Shown piece after piece: positions 1 through 10,227 of a stretch of DNA of 64,000 nucleotides. Each line of letters opens with the position of its first letter. Within the stretch, counting starts at the first letter, position 1. The notes beneath the pieces were generated by a model, which saw only the letters and a program-made list of their open reading frames with translations, was not told where the DNA came from and ran no database searches. The stretch lies in NCBI GenBank assembly GCA_950022655.1, contig OX465583.1:11555298-11619297 (forward strand), in the 5' to 3' direction. A program made the position numbers and the translations under genes. Source of the DNA: Alentia gelatinosa. Lineage: Eukaryota > Annelida > Polychaeta > Phyllodocida > Polynoidae.

Positions 1-199
1 GAAATACGAAATAAGTGTAATTTGTCATGCAGAGAGTTAAACTATGATGCAAAATATGTGAGTGCATAGAACCGTTTATCTGTGTATGCTGCACTGTGTA
101 CTGTCTTGTTTTATGTCTGTACCTCACCTGGAACGGTTCAAGGAAGTGCGTCTGTGAAAGGACGATTGTATCATTTCCAATTTACAATGAATAAAAAAA

Positions 200-516
200 T
201 AAAAAAATATAAAAAGAAGTTCTGGAAATACCGAAGTCTTAAGAAAAATACAGGGGTGGCAATCAGGAATGTATGATAAAAAGAATGAGACATGCTTTAA
301 TTCAGTCACAATTACAATTATCTAATGGGGGAATAGGATATAATAAAAAAATTAAAAAGGGGGAGCAATGTGAAGAGACCACAATACTCTAGACACGATA
401 TACTTGTGTATGAAATAACATACCATTGTGCACTAAAGAAATGTAAGAAAATTGTAAAACTGTATGCTGTATTTGAAAAATGTAAATAAAATAAAAATTT
501 GCCGCAAAAAAAATTA
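200..516 (+). repeat. 3' end of a poly(A)-tailed retroposed family
   Basis: AT-rich segment ending in overlapping AATAAA signals near 484-495 and a short A tract at 505-513. Blocks around ACAGGGGTGGCAA and GAGCAATG...GACCACA recur in the retrocopy at 30636-31044, in the same order and also ending in AATAAA plus A tract. This suggests two copies of the 3' end of one retroposed RNA (LINE 3' end or mRNA). No protein is recognisable, and the left boundary is not defined. Confidence 0.45.
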
Positions 517-540
517 TTTTCATAATCAGTGACGAATAAT

Positions 541-1186
541 GTCTTCATATATTAAAACGGAAATATCTTGGTATGCATCACCTGGGGTAGCTCCCCGGAT
601 TTCCCCTACATAGAGAAATATATTAATATAATTAAATCTTAATTTTATCCCTATCTGCCCTTCAATCACCCTCTAATAGATCAATACTCTAAACCACAGA
701 CACGAATATCTAAGCGAGCTACACAAAAGAGCAGTTCAATTGGTTGCAATTTCTTGGACATCTACCTAAGCATGTTTAGCTTATTCTTAATAGTATCAGT
801 TTTGTAGCTCCTAACCATTTGGTACTCAAAATAGTTGTTTCAGATATGTTTTTTTTCTATTAGAATGATTATCAGTACCAAGGATTGGGCTGAATATACT
901 TTTCTCCACAGTGTAACCAATGCATATTTATTATCCATGTATTACTGATTTATTACCTTAAAAGAAAGACCAACGTAATTTGTGACCCAGTGTAGTATAT
1001 CATACATCTGTAGCAAATACTTTAATATCTTAGTGAAGGTCTGTAAGTTGCTGCACCTGACTGTAGACTGTGTGAAAATTGAAGCACACTCAGTGCGAAT
1101 CCTTATATAGGAAAGAAACTGATGAGTGTATGGTCTGTGTCCTTGTTCTCCATCGAGTTTGGAGCACGCAGTAATTAGTAGAAACT
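541..1186. other. No recognised feature
   Basis: AT-rich sequence with short ORFs only. No repeat partner elsewhere in the window was recognised. Confidence 0.5.
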
Positions 1187-1576
1187 GAACGAGAGTTAGA
1201 CTTGTCAGTGTTTATGCCACGACGGGAAGGTCGTGTATTACTACGCGAAGCGTTAGCTGAGCGTAGTGAGGAACAGACCTGACCAGAGTGGCATAGACAC
1301 TGACAAGTCTAACTCGAGTTTGGTTTCGTATTTATCCTACCCCGTCTCTATGCTTTTGGATTACTAAAAGACAAATATCGATTGAATGACCAACTGAAGT
1401 CCAACCAGAACTTTTGAGGCCAACCGGAACTTTTTTTGAGCAGCTGACAATCTGGTCGCTGATTGGTCAATTTTTTGTATGCCCCTAGAGGCATAAATCG
1501 CACTTTATGTCATGGCATGCCGCATAAAATTTGCCTATGTTATGCCTATTGACCGTTTTTATTAGGGGTAGGATAA
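1187..1576 (-). mobile_element. HINE-like hairpin element, GGATAA class
   Basis: Read on the minus strand, the element opens with TTATCCTACCCCTAAT at 1576. An inverted GGGGTAGGATAA lies near 1331-1343, followed by a hairpin with arms at about 1188-1220 and 1289-1323 (GAGTTAGACTTGTCAG against CTGACAAGTCTAACTC). The apex contains GCGAAGCGTTAGCTGAGCG. No coding. The architecture matches about 25 other copies here. Confidence 0.7.
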
Positions 1577-1868
1577 TATGAACGAGGCGATAGCCAAGTG
1601 AATATTCTGAAGCACACCAAACGAGATGGTGAATGGGGATCTAGACGAAGCACAAATATGCCTCTGATGTTATCTTAGCCTACAAATGTCCATCTTTTTA
1701 TCGTCCATTAAGTAGGAGTTACCGTACTCCTGCTGAGTGCGAGTTCCAAATGTTAAGCCTATGCACATTAATACCAGGCTAAGATATATCTATTGTAAAT
1801 TTACAATATTTCTAATATTCTAACTTCCTCGCCTTGAATAGGGCCATAGGATATGAGTTCCACTATTA
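1577..1868. repeat. Broken hairpin-element fragment
   Basis: GAACGAGGCGATAGCCAAGT and the following CACTCC-like sequence at 1580-1650 match, inverted, the fragments at 3785-3840 and partly 4060-4100. These look like orphaned hairpin arms. The rest of the stretch is AT-rich without recognisable content. Confidence 0.4.
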
Positions 1869-2160
1869 TTATCTCACCTATATGGTATCTTTTCTCCATA
1901 GACTGAACATTGGGAACTCGTCTCCAACGCCCATGAGATATTTAGAAAAATATCCAATGGGGGATAATGGCACAAATGTTAGCCCTTTGGTCAATGTGAA
2001 GGGTGAGATAAATTCAGAAATCCAATCAAGTTTAGGGTCAGAGCTCGATCCCATCTCGTTTGATTCGCTACATATTTCACGTGGCTTTGCCTTGTGGATT
2101 ACTACACGATTCAAACTCGATGGGATACAGGCTCTGACCCTAAACCCTCATAAGTTTCCT
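1869..2160 (+). mobile_element. HINE-like hairpin element, TATCTCACC class, stem 1
   Basis: Starts TATCTCACC after a T. The inverted GGGTGAGATAA lies near 2003-2013. A hairpin follows with arms GTTTAGGGTCAGAGCTCGAT and its complement at about 2028-2150, apex CACGTGGCTTTGCCTTGTGG. It ends GTTTCC before a T. Copies with the same stem are at 33596-33886 and 39587-39877. Confidence 0.75.
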
Positions 2161-2507
2161 CTCTCTATATATATATATATATTCCTCATAAGTTTTCACT
2201 ATATTACTTATTTACAATCAGGTACATGCACGTTATGTACAAGTACTTGATTGTACATTAGTATAAGTATTGTATGTTTGGCAAACTGTATGTAACCTAC
2301 CATTATTGCAACTGATTTTTCAGATGCCCGTCATGTTAAACCGATGATTTCACCCTTGTTCTTGTCAATATACTTACACATCTTGTATGGAAGAACGATC
2401 ATGTATCGAATGCAAATGTCTAAAGAGACACACACACAAATAGAAACCAACACCTCGTAGATCCTCCTAGAAAATGCTGTCACCACGATATTTATATAGA
2501 ACGTCCT

Positions 2508-2828
2508 GACCATGCTGTACAAGTCACAGAACGAGATGCTAATTTACGGTATTACGGACCGAGGCATTTACGCCGAATTCCGTACAAACGGTAAATAAGC
2601 ATCGAGTTATGTGACTTGTACAAGCATGGTTGGACGTTATATATTTACTATATACCCGAAATTCAAAATAAAATCAATTCAATTTTTCTTAACAACCAAA
2701 ATTTTAATAAATGTGTATGGGTAGGTAGTCCATATTTTGGTGTACGGACCACTGGTCCGTATAGTATGTTTACGTCATATACCGAAACGGTACGTATTTA
2801 CAGTATATACGGCATGGGTATATAGTAA
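2508..2828 (-). mobile_element. HINE-like hairpin element, TATATAGTAA class
   Basis: Hairpin at 2516-2625 (arms CTTGTACAAGTCACA and TGTGACTTGTACAAG) joined to a module bounded by TTTACTATATACCC (about 2643) and GGGTATATAGTAA (ends 2827). Same layout as the other hairpin elements but a different short inverted repeat. A degraded relative is at 27080-27375. Confidence 0.6.
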
Positions 2829-3111
2829 TCAATATATCCTTCATGAATTAAAAAAATAATCCCAATCTAATTGGAACATGAGCCAGTGCTTGTCTTGAGC
2901 TATTCAAACTCGATTGGATACGAGCTCTGACCCTTTACTCTCATAAGTCTATAGTAACCAACACCTCACATTCCGAACTTGGCCTCGTAAATCATACTAG
3001 AAAAACCCGTCACCACGGTATTCAATATATCCTTCATGAATTAAAAAAAATCCAAATTTAATTGGAATATGAGCCAGTGCTTGTCTTGAGCCTTGATGGA
3101 GTCAGACTCAC

Positions 3112-3328
3112 CCTCGATGACGCCCACAGAGATGGAGTGTAGCGCTGGGTAGGTGAGGTCCTCAAACACGTACGTACGGCCCACCTTGGGGAAGTCGTCG
3201 TTCTCAATGGGTCGGAAGTAGAGCGGGTAATTCTCGACGAAGTTGAAGGACAGCGGATCAAACTCCTTCTCGTAGGACCAGCCGAGACGAGAGCCGGAGG
3301 GGATAAGAGGGGAACTGGGGATGATCAC
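3112..3328 (-). CDS. Exon 4 of host gene, probable secreted protein
   Basis: Open 217-bp segment between a consensus acceptor (TTTGCAG at 3329-3335) and donor (GTGAGT from 3111 downwards). It starts in phase 0 and ends in phase 1. It encodes about 72 residues, starting VIIPSSPL and containing GSRLGWSYE, NYPLYFRP, VGRTYVFEDL and ALHSISVGVIEG. Codon use is much more GC-rich than the flanks. It joins in phase with exon 3, whose end GIHQ reads naturally into VIIPSS. The alternation of aromatic and hydrophobic residues suggests an extracellular beta-sandwich module; I recognise the general style from invertebrate secreted proteins but cannot name the family. No downstream exon is visible between here and position 1, so the 3' end lies outside the window or in a very small exon. 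Confidence 0.72.
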
Positions 3329-3458
3329 CTGCAAATATCGATATAATAATACATTATCTTAGCCTGGTATGAACGTACGTTGGCTTAATATCGTACTCAA
3401 CAGGCTTGAGAGAAAGGTAACTCATACTCAATGGGTAATAAGCAGATACTAAAGAAGA

Positions 3459-3746
3459 AACCAACAAGTTTTGGTCAAAGTCGTCGTTCTCCACGAGTTT
3501 GATGCGGGGTGATATGAACGAGGCGATAGCTGAGTGAATATCACATATCACTCAAACGAGTTGGAAAACAAGAATTTTGACCAAAACGAGTTGCTTTCTG
3601 TATTCATCTCACCCAAGTACACACTAAAAGAATGGATAATACACAGGGTATGGACCATGGAGAACAGACTGCAATCCTCATATGGGCATAGAGAACGAGT
3701 TGCCAATGTTAAGCCTATGGGACAAAAATACCAGGGGGGGAGATAA
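3459..3746 (-). mobile_element. HINE-like hairpin element, stem 3
   Basis: Hairpin arms containing CAAGTTTTGGTCAAAG and TTTGACCAAAACGAGTTG flank a GGCGATAGCTGAGTGAATAT apex. The module then runs from TCATCTCACC to GGGGGAGATAAA, with the conserved internal AATGTTAAGCCTATGG. Sister copies are at 12178-12466 and 27532-27815. Confidence 0.7.
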
Positions 3747-4127
3747 ATATTTAAGGCCAAGATAAAATCAGTATTCCTGCTTGGTCTGAGTCTGGAGTGC
3801 TTCAGAATATTCACTTGGCTATCGCCTTGTTCATATTACTATGTATTCACTCCAAACTCGATGGCGAACGAGGACATAGACCAAACACTCATCAATTTCT
3901 TTCTTAATCTTAATCACCTCGTCAATACCTCATATCACTCTGTGAATAGTGGACGAAGAGACTTATTACGACAGAGAAATGTATTGAGTTGCAAAAATTG
4001 ACCACCTGCTAATAGCAGAGGTCAGTCCTGTATATTCAGTACAATAAAAAGGTGAGCTTCTCGTTTGGAGTGCTTCAGAAGATTCACTCAGCTGTCGCAG
4101 AGGACACTATCAAGAGACGTCACGAGT

Positions 4128-4374
4128 TTGAGTCTGAATTTATTTATGTCACACATTTTGTTTGCTCTTCGACTCGTGATATTACAGAGCCAAGAAAATG
4201 TGTGACATAAATAAACTCAAAAACAAACGATTGGCGTCTAGTTTTATCCTACCCCATTTCCACATCTTTTTCAGCACTAGAAAGTAGTGACATAAACAAC
4301 ACTTTATGTCACACCCCTGACATAAACAAACCCCATGTTAAGCCCATGGCTTTTTTTTATTAGCAGTAGGATAA
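4128..4374 (-). mobile_element. HINE-like hairpin element, GGATAA class
   Basis: Arms TTTATTTATGTCACACATTT (from 4139) and ATGTGTGACATAAATAAA (ends about 4215) surround a short apex. The module lies between TTATCCTACCCC (about 4243) and AGTAGGATAA (ends 4374). The module itself also carries TTTATGTCACA, echoing the stem. Confidence 0.65.
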
Positions 4375-4403
4375 AACCCAAACACTCATCAGTTTCTTTC
4401 TTA

Positions 4404-4705
4404 TTATCCTACCCCTAATATAAAATCCCATAGGCTTAACATTGAGTTTCCCTATGCAATGCTGACTGGCATATAGAGTTTTATATGCTACGAGTGGCAT
4501 ACGGAATTGTTATCATGTAATATTCCAAAATCGAGGAGACGGGGTAGGACAAAATCAAAACCTGATTCGATTTAATCTTGGCAACTGTATGCCACTCCTG
4601 AAGTTTTGGCTCCGGACTTCACTCGGCTTCGCCTCGTGAAATCACTATGCCAAACTCCAGTCATGCAATACGGTGACCAAGATTAAAACTCATCCAGTTT
4701 TACGA
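4404..4705 (+). mobile_element. HINE-like hairpin element, GGATAA class
   Basis: Opens TTATCCTACCCCTAATATAA, carries the shared CCATAGGCTTAACATTGA motif, then GGGGTAGGACAAAATC near 4541. The hairpin follows, with arms AATCTTGG and CCAAGATT and apex TCACTCGGCTTCGCCTCGTG. Close relative of 18692-19078. Confidence 0.7.
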
Positions 4706-4747
4706 TAAACCTTTATAAAGGCTTCCTCTATAGTATCCATACTTGGA

Positions 4748-5040
4748 AGGAAACACACGAGATGAGAATAACTTTGCCCATACTCCACCGAGTTTGACTG
4801 CGGAGTAATCTACGAAGCGAAGCTGAGTGAATTACGTAGCAGTCAAACGAGGTGGAGTGCAGACCAAGTTATTCTCATCGAGTGGGTTTCTGATTTTATC
4901 TCACCCCGTATATAACATCATTTATTGCTAGAATAACTCGCCAAATTAGCCATTGAGTATTTGGTACAATACCTTCACAGCCTTGGAGTACGAGTTCCTA
5001 ACGTTAAGCCTATGGAGAAAAATACCGGGGTGAGATAAAT
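4748..5040 (-). mobile_element. HINE-like hairpin element, TATCTCACC class, stem 2
   Basis: On the minus strand: TTATCTCACCCCGGTATTTT, the motif CCATAGGCTTAACGTT, an inverted GGGGTGAGATAA near 4895-4905, then a hairpin with arms around GAATAACTT and CTCCACC, ending GTTTCC before TT. Same stem class as 48700-48935 and 48942-49214. Confidence 0.75.
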
Positions 5041-5093
5041 ACTTATATATGAATGTTCTAGGCAAATATATGCGTCAGATGGTTGTGTCCCAC

Positions 5094-5264
5094 CTGGTGG
5101 ATGCCCTCGGTGAGGGGCAGTTCGAGGCGGTGCTCGTAGATGAGGGTGAAGGCGCGGTCAGAGTCACTCAGGGACCACACCTGGAGGCGGAATGGAGTCT
5201 CCTCCTGCAGGTCCTGATGGATGTACAGGGACACGTTGTAGAGGCGCCCTGCCGGCATCACCAC
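5094..5264 (-). CDS. Exon 3 of host gene, probable secreted protein
   Basis: A 171-bp (57-codon) open segment with acceptor TTTGCAG immediately above 5264 and donor GTGGGA below 5094; both boundaries are phase 0. The peptide starts VVMPAGRLYNVSLYIHQD and contains PFRLQVWSLSDSD, TLIYEHRLELPL and a GIHQ end. It is GC-rich at third positions, unlike the repeats around it. The upstream exon at 11429-11535 ends in phase 0 with WVDYQ and the downstream exon at 3112-3328 starts in phase 0, so the reading frame is kept across a roughly 6-kb intron that contains an LTR and a YR retrotransposon. Function unknown; an extracellular beta-rich module is the best guess. A missed small exon between 11.4 kb and 5.3 kb cannot be excluded. 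Confidence 0.72.
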
Positions 5265-5824
5265 CTGCAAACACAGGCACACAGCTCCAGGCGTAAAGTT
5301 ATGGTCTGTACATCTCTATAAGGAATATTGGTTTCTATGAGAAGAAAGTAATCATCAACATTACCCCTGTTTATTAGTGAACAAATTGAATAAATTAGAA
5401 CAGTCTGTAGCGTTCTCTCTAGTCCCCTCTGGTCGCTGGAAGTGTATTACCACTTTCCGCGATCGACGGCCGACCAGAAGTTCCGAGACTTCAGTCGCTA
5501 CCCTGTACTTACCGGGCCAGTACAGGTGGGTTCGGCTTTACCCGCTGGAAAGAGGAGGGAGATGCTGGATCTACTACCTACCGCTTAACTACGAAGACAA
5601 AACCAGACTCCGGACTGTTTCTGTTTACCAAGCTTTTATTACGGTATTCTTGTCGTTTCAATCTGTTGGTGCTTCAGGGCACCAACTAGCCTGGGAAGAG
5701 ATACTGGTCTCCTCAACGTTGAAAGGTGCTACAACACAACCTTACCAACACGTGAGGCTTCAGACGTTCACTCCATAAAGAGGCACCGTGAGAAGTCCTG
5801 TCAACCCGCTGTGGACTCAGCATT

Positions 5825-5986
5825 GGTACGAACTTGTGAGATATAATGGCAGGAGGCAGCTGTCGGACTAAGCGCGGCAACGCAGCAAGAGACATCTACC
5901 GGACGTTTTTATGAACTCACACTGTCGTGACGTGTATATCACGTGACAGTCTTACCAACTTTTTCAAAGACTCAACACGTTTCTTT
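5825..5986 (+). repeat. Split direct repeat A1
   Basis: 162 bp beginning GGTACGAACTTGTGAG, matching A2 at 10032-10193 with about one difference (GTCGGAC here, GTTGGAC there). It contains the short palindromes GTCGTGACGTG and TATCACGTGA. It forms the 5' untranslated leader before gag. Confidence 0.9.
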
Positions 5987-6046
5987 TCCGGAGCGCTTCT
6001 TAAACCTCTCAGGATTACGTTTTTTGGACAGAAAGTCGAAGAAAGC

Positions 6047-7192
6047 ATGCCGCCTAAGAAAGGTACCAAGGCCGTGGTCACGAAGACCCCAAAGGTTTCA
6101 ACACCGGGCGAAGGCCGGGCCGCTAGAGGCGAAAAGAGAATGGACCTGATTCAGGCCCAAATTGAAGGCCTGAAGGAGGCCATTTTGGCGGCAGCATCCG
6201 CATCGGCTCGCGGGAACGATGCAGAGACCGGACAGCAAAAAAGAAGGGAGGTGCATCCTCAGATAACAGCAGGCAACGTTTTGCCGACACAGACGAACGA
6301 CAGGGCGATAATGCCTTGCACGGGAAACGCGGTCGACGTGACCGATACTGCAGCCATTGCCGCAGGAGCGGCCATGGCATCGAGGGCATCAGGTTTGGCG
6401 CCAAACTCGGACTTCGCGGGCTTTTTAACGGATCAGCTAGCGCATCCCTGGATTCCACGTGATGGACGGGCGGTAGGCGTGGCCTACCAGGACGAGGACC
6501 TCGACCGTCAAGTGCAACAGATCCTCCAGTCAACATCACACATCTTGAGGCCTACCTCAGGTAAGCCCACCCACCCGGCTCACTACGTTTTCCGAGGAGC
6601 TAAGAGAGAGCGAGCGGGCTTGGGAGCTCTTAATGTACAAGAATATCTGTGGGGCATCTTACGCATGTCTGACGATCCCAAGACTCCCGCCAGTTGCCGC
6701 AGACCGCTGATGACACACCTCAGGGAGGTAGTCGAGGATTCGATTGATTACGATTTCCGGCAAGTCCGACGCTGGAGCGAGGAGATATTCTCGCGATTAA
6801 CAGAAGGACGATTCCTCCAAGGCTGGAACTCTGTGAGCGACATCCAGCACCTACGGACGGCAATATCGCGGGCCGAGAGCGGCAGGCTCGGCAAGGAGGA
6901 TTTACTGTACCAAGCGGGGAAGGCTAAGAGCAAGGCGCGCCCAGCGGGCGGAAGCCACGCCCCTTGCCCAGCTTACAACACGGAGAAGGGATGCACTCTC
7001 CAAGCGCCGCACGTCGCAGCGGCAGGAACGGTGGATCACGTTTGCGAGTACTGCTATGACATCTTGAGCTTGCATCACCCTCACGCGGCCAAGGATTGCC
7101 GCATCAAAGTGAAACACGAGTCTGCGGCAGCGGCCAGGAGCAGTAGTCGGCCCTTTGGGGGTAGGGCAGGTCCGCCTGCCGCCCGCGACTAA
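6047..7192 (+). CDS. Gag-like protein of the Ngaro-type element
   Basis: 381 residues from the first ATG (6047); the frame is open further upstream but has no ATG. The N-terminus is basic and low-complexity, followed by an alanine-rich region (about 50-115). A helical core carries VRRWS (240-244), F248 and E253-G-R255. A C-terminal cysteine/histidine cluster has C307, C316 (in NTEKGC), H322, H331, C333, C336, H343/H346 and C351, which could bind zinc. The same VRRWS...E.GR block and the same Cys/His spacing recur in the second YR element at 20963-22054, so both are probably orthologous capsid-type proteins. It ends 7 nt before the RT ORF. Role inferred: RNA packaging. Confidence 0.8.
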   Translation: MPPKKGTKAVVTKTPKVSTPGEGRAARGEKRMDLIQAQIEGLKEAILAAASASARGNDAETGQQKRREVHPQITAGNVLPTQTNDRAIMPCTGNAVDVTDTAAIAAGAAMASRASGLAPNSDFAGFLTDQLAHPWIPRDGRAVGVAYQDEDLDRQVQQILQSTSHILRPTSGKPTHPAHYVFRGAKRERAGLGALNVQEYLWGILRMSDDPKTPASCRRPLMTHLREVVEDSIDYDFRQVRRWSEEIFSRLTEGRFLQGWNSVSDIQHLRTAISRAESGRLGKEDLLYQAGKAKSKARPAGGSHAPCPAYNTEKGCTLQAPHVAAAGTVDHVCEYCYDILSLHHPHAAKDCRIKVKHESAAAARSSSRPFGGRAGPPAARD

Positions 7193-7199
7193 GTTGGAG

Positions 7200-8960
7200 A
7201 TGTCCGCGCGCTCCCAGCCGACACGCAAGGACTGCGACTCGGAGAGCGCTTGCAGCGACATGGGCGGGGAGGTGGACAACTCCTCGTCCAATCACGTGCC
7301 GCCCCGCGTGGCGGGATCGGTTAGCGTTTTTTGGCGCCCTCAGCCTTCTGAGGAATTCAGGGAGCGGTGCCCTCAGTTTACCTCGGATTATTCTGTTATC
7401 ACCAACGTTGAGGCTTACAACTTTGAGGGGGCTCGTGTTATTGTCCCCTCGGCTCTCCACGTGGACGAGTGGAGGGCTCGTTTAGCCGATTTTCATGATG
7501 TTGGTTTGTGTGACTTCCTAGACTACGGGTGGCCCATTGGCTATACCCGGGAGCAATGGCCGCTCCCTACATATGTCAACCACGCTTCGGCCCGGGATTG
7601 TGTTCCGGACTTACAACGTTTTGTGGACAACGAGATCCGCTTAGGCGGACTTCTTGGGCCTTTCGAGGATTTACCTTTCGGCATTAATACACAGGTGTCC
7701 CCGCTTTTGACACGTCCCAAGCGGGACTCTAGGGACAGGAGAGTGATCCTCGACCTTTCTTTTCCCGAGGGCAGATCGGTGAATGACGGGATACCAGTAG
7801 GCCTGTATTTGGGACAGGGCTGCGCCTACACTCTGCCTACGATAGGCGACCTGACTGGACTCATCGAGACGTTAGGCCGACACTCATACATTTGGAAGGC
7901 TGATCTCAGCAGGGCCTATAGGCAGTTGAGGATCGACCCGGGCGACGCCCCTTTTCTGTGTTTTCACGTGGAAGAGGCATATTACGTGGAGAGGTGTCCC
8001 CCTTTCGGGTGTAGGTCGTCCTCCGTCGCGTGTCAGAGGACATCTAACGCTGTCGTTTATATCATGGCCCAGGCCGGGTTTCGAGTACTCGCCTACTTGG
8101 ATGATTTTGCCGGAGCGGCGGCACGGGAGGACGAGGCCTACCGGGCCTACCAGACGTTCATCGACCTGGCCGACACGTTAGGCCTACAGCTAGCGAAAGA
8201 AAAGTGCGAGCCTCCTACGCAAGTCATCACGTGGCTGGGGTTCACGTTAAATACACGTGACATGGTTGTCACAATCCCACGGGACAAACTCGAAGCTGTG
8301 CTGGGAGAGTGCACCAATTGTCTCGGCCGCAAATGGATTTCCCTCCACCACATGCAGTCCCTGCTGGGTCAGTTAATTCACGTGGCCAGTTGTGTACGGC
8401 ACGCGAAAAAGTTTATGGCACGTCTCTTCGCGGCTCTTCGGGCGGCTCGTGCGGCTCCCGTTGTGACTCTTGGTGATGGAGCTCGAGCGGATTTACGTTG
8501 GTTCGGGTTCTACGCGGCTTCGGCGAACGGGCGCCACCTTGTCCAGACAACGTCGCTTTTCGTGACGCTCCACGTCGGCGTGTCCAGCAATCGGGGTCAG
8601 GTCAAGATGTGGGACGTCAACTTGGAGTGGGCGTGGCGCGTTCCAGATATTGACCCCGGCACGGGTTTTTACAAACTCGCGGCTTTTGCCTTGGTCGTGG
8701 CGTGTACACACGGTCTTGGGAACGTTCCCGCGGGTGCCACGGTCCGGGTAACGGCTTCCCACGCCGCCGTGTTCGCTCCTCTTCACCACGGGTTAATACG
8801 AGACCCGTTTATCGCCGCCTGTGCCCGTAGGATCTGGTTGGGGGCCGCTTTGGGCGACTACGAAGTCGTCCCAGACGTTGTTCTGACCGTTGAAAGTGCA
8901 GTAACTCCTGTCGAAATCGTCTGCCCTCGTGTCCAAATAATTTTACACGATTTTCGTTGA
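7200..8960 (+). CDS. Reverse transcriptase / RNase H polyprotein of the Ngaro-type element
   Basis: 586 residues from the first in-frame ATG at 7200, just 7 nt after the gag stop. RT motifs are in order: GPFEDLPFG...VSPLLTRPKR (153-174), RVILDLSFPEGRSVND (181-196), motif A KADLSRAYRQL with D235, motif B PFGCRSSS (268-275), motif C YLDD (299-302) and the downstream LGLQLAKEKCEPP. ITWLGF near 343-348 and the region to about 425 fit the RT thumb. The last 150 residues occupy the RNase H position but lack a clear D-E-D set, so RNase H appears degenerate or divergent. The stop overlaps the recombinase frame by 4 nt, suggesting coupled translation or a spliced RNA. The RT active site looks intact. 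Confidence 0.88.
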   Translation: MSARSQPTRKDCDSESACSDMGGEVDNSSSNHVPPRVAGSVSVFWRPQPSEEFRERCPQFTSDYSVITNVEAYNFEGARVIVPSALHVDEWRARLADFHDVGLCDFLDYGWPIGYTREQWPLPTYVNHASARDCVPDLQRFVDNEIRLGGLLGPFEDLPFGINTQVSPLLTRPKRDSRDRRVILDLSFPEGRSVNDGIPVGLYLGQGCAYTLPTIGDLTGLIETLGRHSYIWKADLSRAYRQLRIDPGDAPFLCFHVEEAYYVERCPPFGCRSSSVACQRTSNAVVYIMAQAGFRVLAYLDDFAGAAAREDEAYRAYQTFIDLADTLGLQLAKEKCEPPTQVITWLGFTLNTRDMVVTIPRDKLEAVLGECTNCLGRKWISLHHMQSLLGQLIHVASCVRHAKKFMARLFAALRAARAAPVVTLGDGARADLRWFGFYAASANGRHLVQTTSLFVTLHVGVSSNRGQVKMWDVNLEWAWRVPDIDPGTGFYKLAAFALVVACTHGLGNVPAGATVRVTASHAAVFAPLHHGLIRDPFIAACARRIWLGAALGDYEVVPDVVLTVESAVTPVEIVCPRVQIILHDFR

Positions 8961-9877
8961 TTCCAGATGCCGACCCCGGGCTCCACGCTCGGATGTTATC
9001 TTCATTCGAGGCGGCTTCAGCTGTCTCCACGTGCCGGAACAGGTCAACGCAAGCCGTCAAATACCTACGTTTCGCAGTCAGGAACAAGTCGTCTGTTCTC
9101 CACCCTTCGATCCTCCAGGCATGTCTTTACGTGCAACATTTAGCCGACACCCTCGCCTCGCCCACTGCCATTAGGAATTACATCTCTGGCGCTAAGTACT
9201 GGATTACTCACCATGGAGGGGACGTTTCTGCGTTCTCTTCCACGCAAGTGGCATCTGTTATCCGAGGTGTCTTAGTAACGTCCGGTCACGTTGCTCGACA
9301 GGCCCCGCCGATTTCCTGGAGTATGCTGGAGGATATTTGCCGTTTATCTAGGCATCTGTCCTGCGGTCTTGTTGTCAAGGCTGCGGCCTTGTTGGCCTTT
9401 CACTCCCTTCTGAGGGCTTCGAACCTCTTCCCGGATACCTCTAAGATGCATCGGTCCCCTCATTATTTATCGCGGGGGGACGTTCAAGTCGTTGATGGGT
9501 GTCTTCTTCTCACCGTTCGTTCATCCAAGACTATTTCTTCGGGGTCACCACCTGTCGTATTACGTGTGGAGTCGTCACGTTTTCCGGACATGTGTCCGGT
9601 TAAGACTTGGGTGTCTTATAGAGGCGCGGCACCTGGCCAGAGCCTAGACCCCTTGTTTTTACTTAGACCGGGTGTGGCCCTCACGTCTCCTCATTTCACT
9701 TCAATAGTCAGACTCCTTCTGTCACGTGCCGGTTATCACGAGGCCTACCTCGTCACACCTCACTCATTCCGCCGAGGTGGGGCTCAACACCTCGTCCAGT
9801 CAGGTAGGCCTCTCCACGACGTCCAGAAGCTCGGCACTTGGGCTTCGCAGGCTTCTTTGGCCGTCTACTTACAGTAA
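8957..9877 (+). CDS. Tyrosine recombinase (integrase) of the Ngaro-type element
   Basis: Open frame overlapping the RT stop by 4 nt. The first in-frame ATG is at 8993, so translation may start there or by reinitiation. Counting from 8957, an N-terminal SAM-like core-binding region (about 15-110) is followed by the catalytic domain with R153 (LLRASNL), K191, H269-x-x-R272 (TPHSFRRGG), W295 and the nucleophile Y304 (AVYLQ). All residues of the R-K-HxxR-H/W-Y signature are present. The protein would join the circular cDNA to chromosomal DNA, consistent with the CATT junctions on both sides. It ends two residues after the tyrosine, shorter at the C-terminus than many recombinases. Confidence 0.88.
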   Translation: MIPDADPGLHARMLSSFEAASAVSTCRNRSTQAVKYLRFAVRNKSSVLHPSILQACLYVQHLADTLASPTAIRNYISGAKYWITHHGGDVSAFSSTQVASVIRGVLVTSGHVARQAPPISWSMLEDICRLSRHLSCGLVVKAAALLAFHSLLRASNLFPDTSKMHRSPHYLSRGDVQVVDGCLLLTVRSSKTISSGSPPVVLRVESSRFPDMCPVKTWVSYRGAAPGQSLDPLFLLRPGVALTSPHFTSIVRLLLSRAGYHEAYLVTPHSFRRGGAQHLVQSGRPLHDVQKLGTWASQASLAVYLQ

Positions 9878-9897
9878 ATTCCGTCTTCGACGTATGC

Positions 9898-10031
9898 CCT
9901 TGTATGAATTATACTGTTTGACAAATTTCCGTATACCTTCGTATACCGTATACCTTGTATACTACATATTTGTCTTTTTCAACGTGAAAATAAAAATTTT
10001 TCGTCCACAGCTTCGCCTCGTATCAGTCATT
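9898..10031 (+). repeat. Split direct repeat B1
   Basis: 134 bp from CCTTGTATGAATTATACTG to the CATT at 10028-10031, identical by eye to B2 (10228-10361). It contains AATAAAAATTTTT, a possible poly(A) signal, and CTTCGCCTCGTATCAG. Confidence 0.9.
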
Positions 10032-10193
10032 GGTACGAACTTGTGAGATATAATGGCAGGAGGCAGCTGTTGGACTAAGCGCGGCAACGCAGCAAGAGAC
10101 ATCTACCGGACGTTTTTATGAACTCACACTGTCGTGACGTGTATATCACGTGACAGTCTTACCAACTTTTTCAAAGACTCAACACGTTTCTTT
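10032..10193 (+). repeat. Split direct repeat A2
   Basis: Second copy of the 162-bp A repeat, abutting B1 directly at CATT. A 34-bp spacer with CCTCCCACCCACCCC follows before B2. Confidence 0.9.
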
Positions 10194-10227
10194 ACCTCCC
10201 ACCCACCCCACATGTTTTTGGGTGTTA

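Noticed and set aside
1834..2250. 138-codon plus-strand frame
   Set aside because: Runs across a hairpin element whose copies at 33596-33886 and 39587-39877 do not keep it open; no protein features.
5377..5778. 133-codon open frame in the left half of LTR copy 1
   Set aside because: It is antisense to the LTR. A similar frame in the antisense of LTR copy 3 (54949-55152) shows that it follows from LTR composition, not a gene.
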